From: Plakobranchus ocellatus
Taxonomy: Eukaryota > Mollusca > Gastropoda > Plakobranchidae
Length of the DNA: 22,021 bases
Reading direction: 5' to 3'
Assembly: GCA_019648995.1 (NCBI GenBank)
Contig: BLXT01001319.1
Coordinates: forward strand, 813,931-835,951
Shown here: positions 16,815-22,021 of the stretch, one piece after another
Numbering within the stretch: the stretch's first letter is position 1
Layout: every line of letters begins with the position of its first letter
Position numbers and translations under genes: made by a program
The notes under the pieces: generated by a model
What the model was told of the DNA's origin: nothing
The model's input: only the letters and a program-made list of their open reading frames with translations
Database searches by the model: none

Positions 16815-19578
16815 ACGAGCATGAAGGGAATACACAGCAGGTGATAGATTCAATAGCAGCGTATGGATCAGATGACTTCCACATAAGATTGAAGGGTAGG
16901 CCAGACATGATTGCATTGCTGATAACCAGTGCATTTGATACTGATAAAAGTGATACTAAAATTCTGTAAGAAGCTTTTTTGAAATTGTATCATTTTTTCA
17001 AGCTGCCATAAAATATTTTAAATTTATAGCACTCATTGTCAAGTTAAGCTAAGTGTAGATTTTCATATTCATCCTATAAGATAAAATTTCTCTCCATTTC
17101 TTTTTGGAGTGCCTGATTTTTTTTTAATAATTTTTTCCTGTTTAAGTGTGGCCGGCAGTGTATTCAACAGTCAGAGAGTTGCATGCAGGCTCTGGGCCAG
17201 TCAACTAGCAAGCCAACCAATGGGGATGGGCCAGGCAAGAAAGAAGCATGGCCAGAAAACAGATTGGAGGGGCAGCAGCTGAACACTAACGGCACCTCAA
17301 GACAGATGAGGCTTGACCTTGTGCTGGACAGGTTAGTTGATTTCCTGTTTGTGGTGTAATGCATAGAATTTGGTAAGTAGGAAAAAGAAGTACAATGCTC
17401 TTTTGGAACTCTTTTTCCTTACTAGAGCTAAATGCCTTGTTGTTAGAGTTTTTAAAGTTTTTAGGAAAAGAACTTTTTGTTTTTGTCTTTTTTAAAAAAA
17501 TCTTTTTCCTAGTACCTTTTTGTATGTGCTTATTTCTTTCATTCACTTTCTCCAGAATTGGTTGTGCCATTTTGCTTTCAAAATAATTATCCAGTTCTGA
17601 CCTTTTAGTCTTAACATGTAATTGCTTTTGAAGAAGAAAAAAAAAATCAAATTTTTTAGAGGTATTTATATTTTTCCATCATTTATATACAGTGACAAAC
17701 TTAAAAAAAAAAAAAAAAAAAGATTAATTTTCTGTATTTGATCATTCGTTAGAGATTTGTTTTTGAATAAAGCAACAAAAGAATCAGAGCTTGCTATTGA
17801 TGCAGTTTTCACAGCGTGGCTTTTTTTTTTGTCATCCTTGGCAAGTTAATTTGAACCAATCGGATATTATTGCCATATTAAGCTTGTTTGTCTACCTTTT
17901 CGTCTTCCAAAACTTCTGTGGATTCATTTTCTTAATTTCAATGCTGCTACGTAGGCAAAGCTCTATTTGTTTCAGCCGTTAAACTACAGAGAAACTTAGT
18001 GAGCATAGCATATCATCAAAATGTATCTCTTCTCACTTGTGAGTCAGTGAATTTAACACTAAGGCATTCATAATTTTTTTGCTTTTTCAGTTTCAGAGGA
18101 TGAAAAATTGATTTAGTTTTTCAAGCCCTCAAGAGGAAAAACCACTGTATTTTTTTAACTGTCACTAGGAAATATTCACTGGAGCTTTATGTCGTCAATT
18201 TCCACCATCTGGTTTTTTTTTTTTTTTGTTGTATATTTAGAAAATTAATTTGATAAATACTATTACTCTAGCCACTTAAAGTCATTCATGTTTTATTTTT
18301 CCAGGCTTCAGACAACAAGAACATCACTAGAAGAGTTGACGGCACTACTTAATGAAAACACTTCAATCATGGAGAGGTGAGCATTTTTATAAATCACCGT
18401 GTACTCTAGGAGGGGATATCAATTATCTTTACCAGAATTAAGGGAGGGCAACCTTGGCAAACAAATTTGTGAAGTTTTTTTTGCCATTGCTTCATCAGCA
18501 CTTGTAACTGTTAGTCTGATAGACTGGCCTCCAACTCTGGGTCAATCAAAGGTTCCTGGACTGCCAATCTAATGTGGTTTAAGTGAACACACTAACCGTT
18601 GAGTTATATTCTCTTTCTTATTTCTCCCCTTACCTCCAGTGCTTACTGCAGAGATTTCATTTTCTCCTTTCTTCTTTTAAATTTTTCTCTTATGTTGCAC
18701 CATATTTTTTTTCCTTTTCTTTTCATCTTTTATTTGGTATTGAAATCTGGCAACTGTTGTGTAAAAGCTGTAGAGGAGTTCGGGCTTGTCACATTGAGTT
18801 GATACTTATCTGAATATAGAGATAAGAATTTTTTTTGCATTACCCTGGTGGTTTTTTTGGTTTTTTTTTTTTTGCATAGTATGTAAGGATATAAAGGAAT
18901 ATATTGACTACTAGTAGTATGCAGGGTTCATGGTCACGATTTTTACAGAGCTATTGGGAGGAAAAAATATTTATTGTTTTTGCTTATTTTTATCTCAACT
19001 TCTATTGAATAATCATTCTGTAAGCTTCCACACTAGATATACTATTGGATTAAAACCCTGATTGAGAAGCTGTAAACAACAAGTTAACTTTGTAGCTAAA
19101 AATCTTACAAATTCACACAAAATTTACTGAACTGAAAACAAAACCAAAAGAAAAAAAAATTAACACAGATCCGCCTTTTGAATACTTAAAGATGAAAAAA
19201 AAAAACAAGCTGGACTGGATAAGATGTTGCAATTTAACAGATTACTGGGAGTGTCTCTCCACCACATGGAGCAGTGTGCAGTGTTTTGGTATTATTTATG
19301 GATTGCATGAAGTGGCATGCAGGATTTAACAAGTTAATTTCAAATATTTATCCAAATTTTTGCCCTGTATTCTTAGTCGGATAAATGAAATCTTCTGATA
19401 ATTTGAATATCTCTTATTTGCAATAGATGAAGTCAGATTTTATCCTCTAGCGCGCACCCCCTCCCTCTCTCTCTCTCTCTGTATGTTTTGTGCCAGATTC
19501 CACATGCTTCAGAACCAGGACGGATCTGAGGATCTCAAATCCTGGGAGTACGTGCCCATCCCGACGCCAAAGCAGTGA
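449..19578 (+). CDS. TBK1: TBK1/IKK-epsilon-like serine/threonine kinase, 3' portion (14 exons, spliced)
   Basis: Joining 449-606, 1936-2046, 7325-7504, 7914-8113, 9126-9273, 10763-10877, 12232-12360, 13058-13167, 14178-14294, 15062-15163, 16396-16492, 17147-17331, 18305-18376 and 19497-19578 gives 601 residues without a stop. Every junction is in phase, and all introns are GT-AG except one GC-AG. Domain order matches vertebrate TBK1: kinase C-lobe (residues 1 to about 125), ubiquitin-like domain (about 135-210), helical scaffold/dimerisation domain (about 225-490), linker, and a short C-terminal coiled coil plus tail. Diagnostic stretches are [22 protein letters not shown] and [11 protein letters not shown]. 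In known family members the kinase phosphorylates IRF3-type factors, STING/MAVS-type adaptors and autophagy receptors in the cytoplasm. The first roughly 180 residues, including the activation-loop serine, are outside the window. IKK-epsilon is the alternative name; invertebrates usually have one gene ancestral to both vertebrate paralogues. Confidence 0.9.
861..873 (+). repeat. Left terminal inverted repeat of the 501-bp MITE
   Basis: CAGAGCTGCCTAC, matching the inverted right end at 12 of 13 positions. Confidence 0.65.
1349..1361 (-). repeat. Right terminal inverted repeat of the 501-bp MITE
   Basis: GTTGGCAGCTCTG on the + strand, which is CAGAGCTGCCAAC on the - strand. Confidence 0.65.
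1936..2046 (+). CDS. TBK1: TBK1-like exon b: kinase C-lobe
   Basis: Encodes window residues 53-90, beginning [18 protein letters not shown] and ending at LPPTCRLSR. It aligns with the TBK1 region MYKIITGKPSGAISG to CSLSRGL, including the tryptophan of KWSRDLP (W-S in TBK1). The acceptor is TTTTGCAG and the donor GTAAAA. It ends in phase 2, with the arginine codon completed by the next exon about 5.3 kb downstream, across the transposon. Confidence 0.93.
2234..2246 (+). repeat. Left terminal inverted repeat of the hAT transposon
   Basis: CAGACTTGCCAGG; differs from the inverted right end at one position. Confidence 0.82.
2258..2335 (+). repeat. Subterminal CCCGATTT motif cluster of the hAT transposon
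   Basis: CCCGATTT occurs at 2270-2277, 2299-2306 and 2328-2335, with the variant CCCGAATT at 2307-2314 and the inverted AATCGGG at 2258-2264. The first, second and fourth direct copies are exactly 29 bp apart, and the whole cluster lies within about 100 bp of the left end. Short subterminal repeats are transposase-binding sites in several hAT elements. That role is inferred here. Confidence 0.55.
2550..2680 (+). repeat. Two-copy tandem duplication (about 67 bp) upstream of the transposase start
   Basis: A segment beginning CCAAGGCCTACTTAGCCC and ending TATCCGCAAAGCAA appears at 2550-2616 and again at 2617-2680 with a few substitutions and a small indel. It lies about 290 bp before the putative transposase start codon, in what would be the 5' untranslated or promoter region. 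Confidence 0.8.
2968..3238 (+). pseudogene. hAT transposase exon 1: zinc-finger-like N-terminus, frameshifted
   Basis: Starts [20 protein letters not shown] and carries a CKICC pair. After a one-base insertion near 3105-3116 it continues as [14 protein letters not shown], so the C2/H2 finger is split over two frames. It ends with the residues NETANK at an in-phase donor GTAAGT. Confidence 0.75.
3239..4323 (+). other. Intron of the transposase gene with simple-repeat tracts
   Basis: GTAAGT donor and TTCATTGCAG acceptor. It contains (ATC/CAT)n tracts near 3787-3809, 4067-4083 and 4208-4222, the first two followed at a distance by TTGGCGACTG. Palindromic TCTAGATCTAGATCTA-type strings lie at 3596-3613 and 3994-4010. 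The repeated layout suggests internal duplication within the intron. Confidence 0.6.
4324..5475 (+). pseudogene. hAT transposase exon 2: catalytic core, three frameshifts
   Basis: Begins [20 protein letters not shown] and passes through [11 protein letters not shown] and SLSMDGSND. After the break near 4580 the next frame gives [29 protein letters not shown] and [10 protein letters not shown]. After a break near 4868 it gives [19 protein letters not shown] and [20 protein letters not shown]. After a break near 5226 it gives [15 protein letters not shown]. It ends VKFFE with one base of the next codon before the donor GTAATT. Confidence 0.82.
5848..6050 (+). pseudogene. hAT transposase exon 3
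   Basis: Acceptor TCTTTTTCAG and donor GTTGGT. The open frame [20 protein letters not shown] to IQFAKYQ continues exon 2 in phase (one base plus two) and ends in phase 0. Its position between the RW block and the dimerisation block matches hAT architecture. Confidence 0.72.
6051..6459 (+). other. Intron of the transposase gene, nothing notable
   Basis: AT-rich filler with a T-rich tract before the acceptor TACACTTAG. I see no other feature in it. Confidence 0.6.
6460..6795 (+). pseudogene. hAT transposase exon 4: C-terminal dimerisation domain
   Basis: The open frame runs [20 protein letters not shown] to the TGA at 6793-6795. It includes [20 protein letters not shown] and [15 protein letters not shown], the hAT C-terminal dimerisation signature with the conserved glutamate of the catalytic triad in this neighbourhood. 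No frameshift is visible in this exon. Confidence 0.82.
7058..7070 (-). repeat. Right terminal inverted repeat of the hAT transposon
   Basis: CCTGGCAGGTCTG on the + strand. It is followed by TGTTATA, which resembles the TATTATA before the left end. Confidence 0.82.
7325..7504 (+). CDS. TBK1: TBK1-like exon c: end of kinase domain and start of ubiquitin-like domain
   Basis: Window residues 90-150. [20 protein letters not shown] aligns with TBK1 SRGLQVLLTPVLANILE, and [14 protein letters not shown] with FDQFFAETSDILHR, the last kinase helix. [13 protein letters not shown] then begins the first strand of the ubiquitin-like domain. The acceptor is CATAACAG and the donor GTAAGT; phase 2 at both ends. 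Confidence 0.93.
7505..7913 (+). other. TBK1-like intron, nothing notable
   Basis: AT-rich, with a long pyrimidine tract (about 7864-7911) before the CTCTCAG acceptor. No repeat or coding element seen. Confidence 0.7.
7914..8113 (+). CDS. TBK1: TBK1-like exon d: ubiquitin-like domain
   Basis: Window residues 150-217. [20 protein letters not shown], then [13 protein letters not shown] and [11 protein letters not shown] follow the order of the TBK1 ubiquitin-like domain (FHELVYKQT, LIYEGRRL, EENPIFVVSR). In vertebrate TBK1 this domain contacts the kinase and scaffold domains and is needed for activation and substrate handling. The donor is GTGAGT; the exon ends in phase 1. Confidence 0.93.
8114..9125 (+). 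other. TBK1-like intron with a possible hairpin
   Basis: AT-rich. AAATGTCATTTC (8378-8389) and GGAATGACATTG (8431-8442) can pair at 10 of 12 positions. A 19-base T run (about 9094-9112) precedes the acceptor ATATGACAG. No coding similarity seen. Confidence 0.6.
9126..9273 (+). CDS. TBK1: TBK1-like exon e: start of the scaffold/dimerisation domain
   Basis: Window residues 217-266. [20 protein letters not shown] is an acidic linker. It leads into the helical [19 protein letters not shown], which aligns in position with the first long helix of the TBK1 scaffold domain (ACRIASTLLLYQELMRKG). The donor is GTAATT; the exon ends in phase 2. Confidence 0.88.
9274..10762 (+). other. TBK1-like intron (1.49 kb), nothing firmly identified
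   Basis: AT-rich with several A or T runs. A GATCTAGTGGTTAA string near 10088 resembles a tRNA-type A box, but no matching B box follows at the right distance. TATGCAGTCACAGC-like strings occur twice (near 9745 and 9802). No coding signal seen. Confidence 0.6.
10763..10877 (+). CDS. TBK1: TBK1-like exon f: scaffold/dimerisation domain
   Basis: Window residues 266-304, [20 protein letters not shown] to [13 protein letters not shown]. It is less conserved than the kinase exons, and placement rests on position plus exact phase: the serine codon is split with exon e, and the exon ends in phase 0. The donor GTGAGA is followed within a few bases by the minisatellite. Confidence 0.85.
10882..11322 (+). 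repeat. 32-bp minisatellite, about 14 copies, next to a splice donor
   Basis: The repeat unit contains TTATTGGTATATCCAGTGGA followed by TGGATTGATTGA. Most copies are 32 bp. Variant copies with ATCCACTGGATTGATC recur, giving an A-A-B order in the middle of the array (near 11055-11180). The array begins about 4-5 bases after the donor of the upstream exon and ends at ATCCAGTCCACC. Confidence 0.95.
11347..11355 (+). other. Possible 9-nt microexon or duplicated exon end
   Basis: ATTTCAG ends at 11346, followed by GGCATTCAG and GTGAGTG. The string CATTCAGGTGAG is identical to the end of the upstream exon plus its donor (10871-10882). If spliced in, it would add Gly-Ile-Gln in frame between phase-0 exons. 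It may instead be only a relic of the duplication. Confidence 0.3.
11735..11850 (+). repeat. Possible tRNA-derived SINE relic
   Basis: TGATCTAGTGGTCAAGC near 11736 resembles a tRNA D-arm/A box. About 40 bases later, TTAGGCTATGAATTGTATC loosely resembles a degraded B box. No clear tail or target duplication is visible. Confidence 0.35.
12232..12360 (+). CDS. TBK1: TBK1-like exon g: scaffold/dimerisation domain
   Basis: Window residues 305-347. [20 protein letters not shown] resembles the TBK1 stretch [39 protein letters not shown] follows as a helix. Phase 0 at both ends; donor GTAGGT. Confidence 0.88.
12361..13057 (+). other. TBK1-like intron, nothing notable
   Basis: Begins with a pyrimidine-rich stretch (about 12370-12440) and ends CGTATTGACCAG. 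Small open frames here have no recognisable similarity. Confidence 0.65.
13058..13167 (+). CDS. TBK1: TBK1-like exon h: scaffold/dimerisation domain
   Basis: Window residues 348-384, [20 protein letters not shown] then [17 protein letters not shown]. The position corresponds to the TBK1 helix LQDIDSRLSPGGSLADAW and the following loop. Donor GTAAGA; the exon ends in phase 2. Confidence 0.88.
13168..14177 (+). other. TBK1-like intron (1.0 kb), nothing notable
   Basis: AT-rich with A and T runs. The acceptor is TCATGTAG. No repeat unit, RNA gene or coding similarity seen. Confidence 0.65.
14178..14294 (+). CDS. TBK1: TBK1-like exon i: conserved scaffold helix
   Basis: Window residues 384-423. 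[20 protein letters not shown], then [16 protein letters not shown], aligns with TBK1 [20 protein letters not shown] and RRLAYNEEQIHKFDK. This is one of the best conserved parts of the family outside the kinase and lies in the long helix used for dimer formation. Donor GTAAGT; the exon ends in phase 2. Confidence 0.94.
14295..15061 (+). other. TBK1-like intron, nothing notable
   Basis: AT-rich, with T runs and a short (TG)n TATGTATG tract near 15012-15030. The acceptor is TTTGGTCAG. Confidence 0.65.
15062..15163 (+). CDS. TBK1: TBK1-like exon j: scaffold helix, GC splice donor
   Basis: Window residues 423-457, [20 protein letters not shown] then [12 protein letters not shown]. It aligns with TBK1 [20 protein letters not shown]. 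The exon ends ATACAG and the intron begins GCAAGC: a GC donor with otherwise good consensus. No GT donor nearby keeps the frame to the next exon. Confidence 0.88.
15164..16395 (+). other. GC-AG intron of the TBK1-like gene
   Basis: Starts GCAAGC and ends CCTTTTAG. The body is AT-rich with a (GT)n tract near 16311-16324. GC-AG introns are a known minority class handled by the major spliceosome. Confidence 0.75.
16396..16492 (+). CDS. TBK1: TBK1-like exon k: end of the scaffold domain
   Basis: Window residues 457-489, [20 protein letters not shown] then [12 protein letters not shown]. It aligns in position with TBK1 NKSEEWIRKMLHLRKQL. Donor GTAAGC; the exon ends in phase 0. Confidence 0.88.
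16493..17146 (+). other. TBK1-like intron with simple repeats
   Basis: Contains (TCAA)n at about 16591-16609 and a (GA)n run followed by (CAGA)n at about 16781-16814. The acceptor CTGTTTAAG is weak for its last bases, but the phase to both neighbours is exact. Confidence 0.7.
17147..17331 (+). CDS. TBK1: TBK1-like exon l: polar linker before the C-terminal coiled coil
   Basis: Window residues 490-551. It opens [18 protein letters not shown], then a polar, proline- and glycine-containing stretch ([20 protein letters not shown]) that looks disordered, and ends [11 protein letters not shown], resuming helix. Vertebrate TBK1 has a similarly placed flexible stretch between scaffold and C-terminal domains. 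Donor GTTAGT; the exon ends in phase 2. Confidence 0.88.
17332..18304 (+). other. TBK1-like intron, nothing notable
   Basis: AT-rich, with an A run at about 17704-17721 and T runs. The acceptor is TTTTTCCAG. Small open frames on both strands are low-complexity. Confidence 0.65.
18305..18376 (+). CDS. TBK1: TBK1-like exon m: C-terminal coiled coil
   Basis: Window residues 551-575, [20 protein letters not shown] then SIMER. It aligns with TBK1 [20 protein letters not shown] and HILERF. In vertebrates this helix is the docking site for the adaptors TANK, NAP1 and SINTBAD. Donor GTGAGC; the exon ends in phase 2. Confidence 0.9.
18377..19496 (+). other. TBK1-like intron with a possible SINE on the - strand
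   Basis: Contains a tRNA-like segment at about 18500-18606 (listed separately), several poly-A/T tracts and a (CT)n run at about 19461-19480 ahead of the acceptor TTGTGCCAG. Confidence 0.65.
18500..18606 (-). repeat. Possible tRNA-derived SINE
   Basis: On the - strand the segment begins with AACTCAACGGTTAGTGTG, close to a tRNA A box, and continues TTCACTTAAACC. About 40 bases later comes GGCAGTCCAGGAACCTTTGA, in the position and partial form of a B box. The downstream body and boundaries are unclear. Confidence 0.45.
19497..19578 (+). CDS. TBK1: TBK1-like exon n: C-terminal tail and stop codon
   Basis: Window residues 575-601 and TGA. It completes the ERF motif shared with TBK1 ([13 protein letters not shown] versus ILERFGSLTMDGG), then adds [17 protein letters not shown], which I do not recognise from vertebrate TBK1. 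The acidic residues followed by W-E-Y-V fit an LC3-interacting-region pattern; this is inference. Confidence 0.92.
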
Positions 19579-20705
19579 TAGCAATGGATCCCTTACAATG
19601 GATGAATGTTGATTTGTTGAAAACATATTTTTTTTAGCATTTTCTGTAGTGAAAATTCTCTGGAGTTGATTTGATAGTTAGTTGTAATATATGTCAATGT
19701 GTAAAATTTTAATATGCCTCGAGACCAGGCCTAATGATTTGGATGTAACATTTAACAATATTCATTTTTTTAAAAGTTGCTTTTTTTTTCCTTGGTTTTT
19801 CTTTTTATTTATTCATTTATTAATTTTTTTTGTAAGTTAGCACTTCATTGTCTTGGCTGAAGATTACAAAATCTTTCCGCGGTTTAACCATTTCAAAGCT
19901 TATTTTATGTTATTTCTGGTTTTATCAATGATTTTAGAAGTGCAGAAGGCATCTTCCAATCCCATTAGAATGGTCCAGAGACATGTAAAAAGGCAAGCAT
20001 GTACTGTAACTTCATTTCTCAAAAAACATTCTTTCTGGCATCTGACTCAATAGGAGTGGTCTTAAGTTGTGATATGTAAGTTTTGAAAATGTGAATATTA
20101 GACTTGGTAAGTGCAATCCTCTTTTATCAGCAATGGTGAAATCGGGGATATTACAGAAACTTGTAGGATGAGGAAAAAAAAATTGCAATGACTCATGAGG
20201 CAGAAAAAAATCTCTTTTCTTTAATTCTAAAAATGGCTTTCAATGTTTTTTGTCATGCAATTCTGTAAATATTAACAGTCTTGCACGTTGTCTAAATACA
20301 GTGCATATTACAAGTTTCTCTTGTTTTCAATTTCTATATTTTTAATACAAAGTTGGGCTGTGAAAACAACCATGAAAATGTATGTATGTATATTCCTATT
20401 CTGTACAGCTTCTCTTATGCCAGAGATGTAAATTGTACAAAACAGATGCCAGACCGAACGGCATAAATTAGAGAGAGTTTTTAGCTTACATCACACATGG
20501 AGTATCCAGTTTGAACACATACCTAAGTGTGTTCTATTCATGTTGCAAACTGTCTGATACACAATTGTGTAATGTCACCACCAAAGGATACCTTGCCCTA
20601 AAAACACTTAGAGGGAATATATTTACTGGATTCCCATGGCGTTAAAATTTGTACCATGTCTTGAGAGCCTCATGTAAATACTATAGTGATAAAATTTTTG
20701 GTGTA
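19579..20705 (+). other. Probable 3' untranslated region of the TBK1-like gene
   Basis: Sequence follows directly from the stop codon. No AATAAA or ATTAAA signal is seen. Weaker variants occur (AATACA near 20344, AATATA near 20616, GATAAA near 20688), so the 3' end cannot be fixed. Short open frames look spurious. Confidence 0.55.
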
Positions 20706-20825
20706 ACCTCATCATCAAGATGGACTTTCAATGTAGCCTGAACATTGAAATAGAATGTCACTGAGGCCTCAATGTTGAGGTAAAATTCTTCTGCAGCCTT
20801 AATATTGAATAATGATAACAGCGGC
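20706..20825 (+). repeat. Degenerate 30-bp tandem repeat with inverted-repeat units
   Basis: Units begin at 20706 (ACCTCATCATC), 20736 (GCCTGAACATTGAA), 20766 (GCCTCAATGTTGAGG) and 20796 (GCCTTAATATTGAA), exactly 30 bases apart. Some contain a hairpin: CCTCAA-TG-TTGAGG in the third, and TTCAATGT paired with ACATTGAA across units one and two. Confidence 0.7.
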
Positions 20826-21499
20826 CATTTTTCCAAAACGTTTCCTGTCACAAAACATCATATTTCGTGTTGACACTCTAAAGTCAGACATTTTCTCTCA
20901 ATCAGTCCGAGAAAGGTTTAAGTTGATAGCTTTTAAACAAGTAGGTATTTAAAAAATTGTAGCTTGGTTTTTCAGAGGCTTTTGAAAAGATTTTCAAATG
21001 CAATATATTTCATCTTTACTGAGGTTGTGACAGGAAGTCTAGAGAGACTAGTGTTAGAAACACCATAACATTCTTTGGGGGGGAAGGGGAGGGGGGCAGA
21101 TTGTTTAAAGACATTTCTGATAGAGGCACATTTTTCATGATGGCTGCTTCATAAATGCAGACCAGCCAACTTTCTGTTTTGCTCAGGAAAAAATTTGGGG
21201 GAACGCCCATAAATTCCATTTTTCAGGCGGCTTTGTTAAAATCCCGGTCAAGAGGCCTGGTGGATGGTGGGAAAAAAACCAAAACTTTTGTTTTATCCTT
21301 TGGATCAATCCGATATCTATGACCGTCATGTAGATCTATTTTTTACCAAATGTGCATTGAACTATTAAAAAAAAAAAATTTTTTTTTAAGTATTATCAAT
21401 ATGACCCAAGCATCCAATTTGCATCCTGTAAAGTTTACTTAACATGCTTGTAAGGGAATGATCAATTTTAGCATTATTGATATATTATGGTTCTACATG
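20826..21499 (+). other. 3' flank, nothing coding seen
   Basis: AT-rich, with a G-rich tract at 21076-21096 (runs of 8, 4 and 6 G) and an A/T run at about 21366-21389. No gene recognised on either strand. Confidence 0.55.
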
Positions 21500-21781
21500 T
21501 TCTTGTGGTCATGAACCCGACGCTAGGACATCTATGCTTGTGGTCATGAACCCGACGCTAGGACATCTATGCTTGTGGTCATGAAGGACATCTATGCTTG
21601 TGGTCATGAACCCGACGCTAGGACATCTATGCTTGTGGTCATGAACCCGACACTAGGACATCTATGCTTGTGGTCATGAACCCAACTCTAGGACATCTAT
21701 GCTTGTGGTCATGAACTCGACGCTAGGACATCTATGCTTGTGGTCATGAACCCAACTCTAGGACATCGATGCTTGTGGTCA
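21500..21781 (+). repeat. 35-bp minisatellite, about eight copies
   Basis: The unit is TGCTTGTGGTCATGAACCCG followed by ACGCTAGGACATCTA. Eight near-complete copies and a short ninth are present. The third copy lacks about 10 bases (CCCGACGCTA). Later copies carry CCCAACTCTA variants that alternate with the main type. Confidence 0.95.
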
Positions 21782-22021
21782 GTGCATAGGCATGTGCATG
21801 TAGTACTCACTTGTAAACAATGAAGTAGCATGAAAGGATTGACCCCCACACCTCAGATTTAGAGTGAGACCTTTTTATGCTTGCAATGATCTGATGGTAG
21901 GGATGTGGAAGTCATCACTCTGCATCCAAGGGTGCCTTTCTTCTTATTTCATTCTTTTTTGGCTTCCCTTCTCATGTCGCAGGATATAAGAATATAAAAA
22001 AAAAATGGGGTGGGGGGGGGG
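21782..22021. other. Terminal flank, nothing coding seen
   Basis: Unassigned sequence ending in a short A run and a G-rich tract (GGGGTGGGGGGGGG) at the window edge. The G tract could be a genuine repeat or a sequence artefact. Confidence 0.5.

Noticed and set aside
16713-17570. Minus-strand open frames near exon l
   Set aside because: They are antisense readings of a (GA)n tract or of exon l itself, without conserved motifs.
19853-20053. 66-codon open frame after the stop codon
   Set aside because: It lies in the probable 3' UTR, has no family similarity and lacks support as a separate gene.
1-22021. CRISPR array, operon or prophage structure
   Set aside because: The spliced gene, GT-AG introns and hAT elements mark eukaryotic DNA; the tandem repeats have no spacers.

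Overview
This window is AT-rich, intron-dense animal DNA with no bacterial features. It carries the 3' two-thirds of one spliced host gene on the + strand. The gene encodes an innate-immune/autophagy kinase of the TBK1/IKK-epsilon type: the end of the kinase domain, a ubiquitin-like domain, the long helical scaffold/dimerisation region and the C-terminal tail. Fourteen exons join into an uninterrupted 601-residue reading frame ending in TGA at 19576-19578. The activation loop, catalytic loop, start codon and promoter lie upstream of the window. Single TBK1/IKK-epsilon-like genes are known in molluscs and other lophotrochozoans. The divergent sequence, the simple repeats and the TAGATC-type repeats fit a mollusc, but that assignment is inference.

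Layout. 1-448: end of an upstream intron. 449-2046: kinase exons, with a short non-autonomous hAT-like element (861-1361) between them. 2047-7324: one long intron, mostly filled by a 4.84-kb hAT-superfamily transposon (2234-7070) in the same orientation as the host gene. Its transposase gene has four exons, keeps the hAT motifs from N-terminal zinc finger to C-terminal dimerisation block, and is broken by four frameshifts. 7325-8113: end of the kinase domain and the ubiquitin-like domain. 9126-16492: scaffold/dimerisation domain exons, with a 32-bp minisatellite starting a few bases after one splice donor (10882-11322) and one GC-AG intron (15164-16395). 17147-19578: linker, terminal coiled-coil and tail exons. 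19579-22021: 3' untranslated region and flank, with a degenerate 30-bp repeat (20706-20825) and a 35-bp minisatellite (21500-21781).

The main points of interest are four. The hAT insertion has a decayed but intron-containing transposase. The minisatellite is bracketed by two copies of the same splice-donor sequence, which creates a possible in-frame 9-nt microexon. One intron uses a GC donor. The kinase ends in a WEYV motif that resembles an LC3-interacting region. No second host gene was found on either strand.
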